Positions 63,039 to 64,000 of a DNA stretch of 64,000 nt are shown here, piece by piece. This DNA is from Candidatus Eiseniibacteriota bacterium (lineage in GTDB: Bacteria > Orphanbacterota > Orphanbacteria > Orphanbacterales > Orphanbacteraceae): the NCBI GenBank assembly GCA_024276995.1, contig JAJRWB010000043.1, forward strand, positions 1 through 64,000, given 5' to 3'. How positions within the stretch are numbered: position 1 is the stretch's first letter; each line of letters begins with the position of its first letter. The notes below the pieces were generated by a model. It ran no database searches. It had not been told where the DNA came from and saw only the letters and a list, made by a program, of their open reading frames with translations. The translations under genes and the position numbers were made by a program.

Positions 63039-64000
63039 ATGGCCACGGGAAGAGTGATGAAACCGGGGGCGGCCGTTTTTCTCGCCGCCGCTTTTCCCGT
63101 GGTGCTCCTCGCCGTGGCACCCGTCTTTACCGGGTCATGGCTCTTCGGCCATGAAGGGTCGCATTATCTTTTCCGTGCGGCGGAGTTCCACGCGTTGCAG
63201 CGTGACGGTGTGCTCTATCCAGGATGGTGCCCCGACTTCTACATGGGGTACGGCTATCCCTTCTTTCTCTTCTACCCCCCGGGCGTCTTCTTTCTCGCCT
63301 CGCTCTTCCAATTCTGCGGCGCGTCGATCGTCACGGCCTTCCATATCGGGATCGTCATCGGCACGGTGCTCCTGTTCGGCGGAACGTACCGGTTTTGCAG
63401 GCTCTGGACCGTCCGGTCCGCGCCCGCCCTCGCTGGCGCCGCCCTCGCGACGGCGGGCACGTTCCGTTTCGTGCAGTACTACGTGCGCGGCGATCTCGCC
63501 GAGGCGCTCGCCACCGGCCTCCTTCCCTGGGCGCTCGCCGAGGCGGTAACGGCGTGCAGGGCGCGGGGCGCACCGGCGCCGGCGCGGCTCGCCCTCTTCA
63601 CGGCGTTGATCTTCTACACCCACCTTCTCACCGCAGTGGCGCTGTCGGGCTGTCTCGTGGTGATCGGCCTCGCCGTCGCCTTGAAAGGGAGATGGGGGGG
63701 CGTCCTCCGCCTGGCCGCCGGCTCGCTTCTCGGTCTCCTCGTGTCGGCGGCGTACTGGCTGGTCGCCTTCGTGGAGCGGAGATACGTGCATACCGGGAGA
63801 TTGACCGATGTCTCCCTCGGCGGATTCGCCTGGAGCGATCATTTCGTCCTGTGGTGGCAGCGTTTCTCCCCCGATTTCTTCTTCGGCGGATCGGTGATCG
63901 GTCCGGGCGACGGCATGTCGTTCGCCTCGTCCTATCCATCCTGGATCCTGGTGGTCCTCGCCGCCCTTCTCGCGGTGAGAAACCGTGCGTACGCTTCGAG
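63039..64000 (+). CDS. PTPS-related/GT-C-like membrane protein, partial
   Basis: Open from the ATG at 63039, behind AAAGGGGAGCG, to the end of the window, at least 320 residues with no stop. Multi-spanning. An early periplasmic-side loop reads GSWLFGHEGSHYLFRAAEF, GVLYPGWCPDFYMGYGYPFF, LFYPPGVFFLASLFQF. This is characteristic of the 6-pyruvoyl-tetrahydropterin-synthase-related membrane family, which is like GT-C glycosyltransferases. It probably transfers a lipid-linked sugar outside the membrane. The C-terminus lies outside the window. Confidence 0.8.
   Translation, partial: MATGRVMKPGAAVFLAAAFPVVLLAVAPVFTGSWLFGHEGSHYLFRAAEFHALQRDGVLYPGWCPDFYMGYGYPFFLFYPPGVFFLASLFQFCGASIVTAFHIGIVIGTVLLFGGTYRFCRLWTVRSAPALAGAALATAGTFRFVQYYVRGDLAEALATGLLPWALAEAVTACRARGAPAPARLALFTALIFYTHLLTAVALSGCLVVIGLAVALKGRWGGVLRLAAGSLLGLLVSAAYWLVAFVERRYVHTGRLTDVSLGGFAWSDHFVLWWQRFSPDFFFGGSVIGPGDGMSFASSYPSWILVVLAALLAVRNRAYAS

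Overview
The window is high-GC bacterial chromosome. A FadL-type channel, a porin-like barrel, an AsmA protein and several lipobox lipoproteins show a two-membrane (Gram-negative) cell. Three secreted proteins end in the same FlgD-like/type-A sorting-like C-terminal domain. That tail is common in FCB-group candidate phyla (Eisenbacteria or Krumholzibacteriota-like), so I suggest such a lineage but cannot prove it. Genes are tightly packed, with many ATGA/GTGA stop-start overlaps and several TTG starts behind strong ribosome sites. I found no rRNA, tRNA or CRISPR.

1-11 kb: fatty-acid locus. A TetR/FadR-type regulator has a perfect palindromic operator just downstream of its promoter. It is followed by fadN-fadA-fadE-like beta-oxidation genes in the order of the Bacillus subtilis fadNAE operon, then a short-chain dehydrogenase, a secreted chalcone-isomerase-like protein, a FadL-type outer-membrane channel and a GDSL lipase lipoprotein. 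Together these could release, import, bind and oxidise acyl chains.

11-30 kb: signalling and secreted proteins. There is a TPR membrane protein; an unusual trio of family-5 solute-binding lipoprotein, NtrY-like kinase and NtrC-like sigma-54 activator; a methyltransferase; a glycosyltransferase; an OmpR-type two-component pair; a large Asp-box beta-propeller; a purple-acid-phosphatase-like enzyme with a TPR protein; an EamA transporter; a CheY-like protein; and a lipoprotein with a small Cys-rich protein.

30-46 kb: mostly metabolic and envelope genes. These are a secreted EEP-family nuclease/phosphatase, a DUF364-like protein, prolyl oligopeptidase, an epimerase plus pyruvate kinase, an AsmA protein, an orphan molybdopterin oxidoreductase, an RsbU-type phosphatase and a porin-like protein. 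Two gene relics (YpdA-like, DUF3179-like) sit at gene borders.

46.3-49 kb: a decayed accessory island. It holds an IS3-family relic, a membrane-protein gene of visibly lower GC, and an internally deleted IS630-family relic.

49-54 kb: a tandem aspartyl-protease/PDZ protein overlapping a family-5 uracil-DNA glycosylase, a MATE-like exporter and a lipoprotein.

54-64 kb (runs off the window): a one-direction cluster of glycosyltransferase, flippase-like membrane protein, three methyltransferases, radical SAM/SPASM enzyme, PaaK-like adenylating ligase, DUF362 protein, HD protein and a PTPS-related membrane protein. It looks like a surface glycan or glycolipid pathway whose product I cannot name, and it is the best candidate for an undescribed system.
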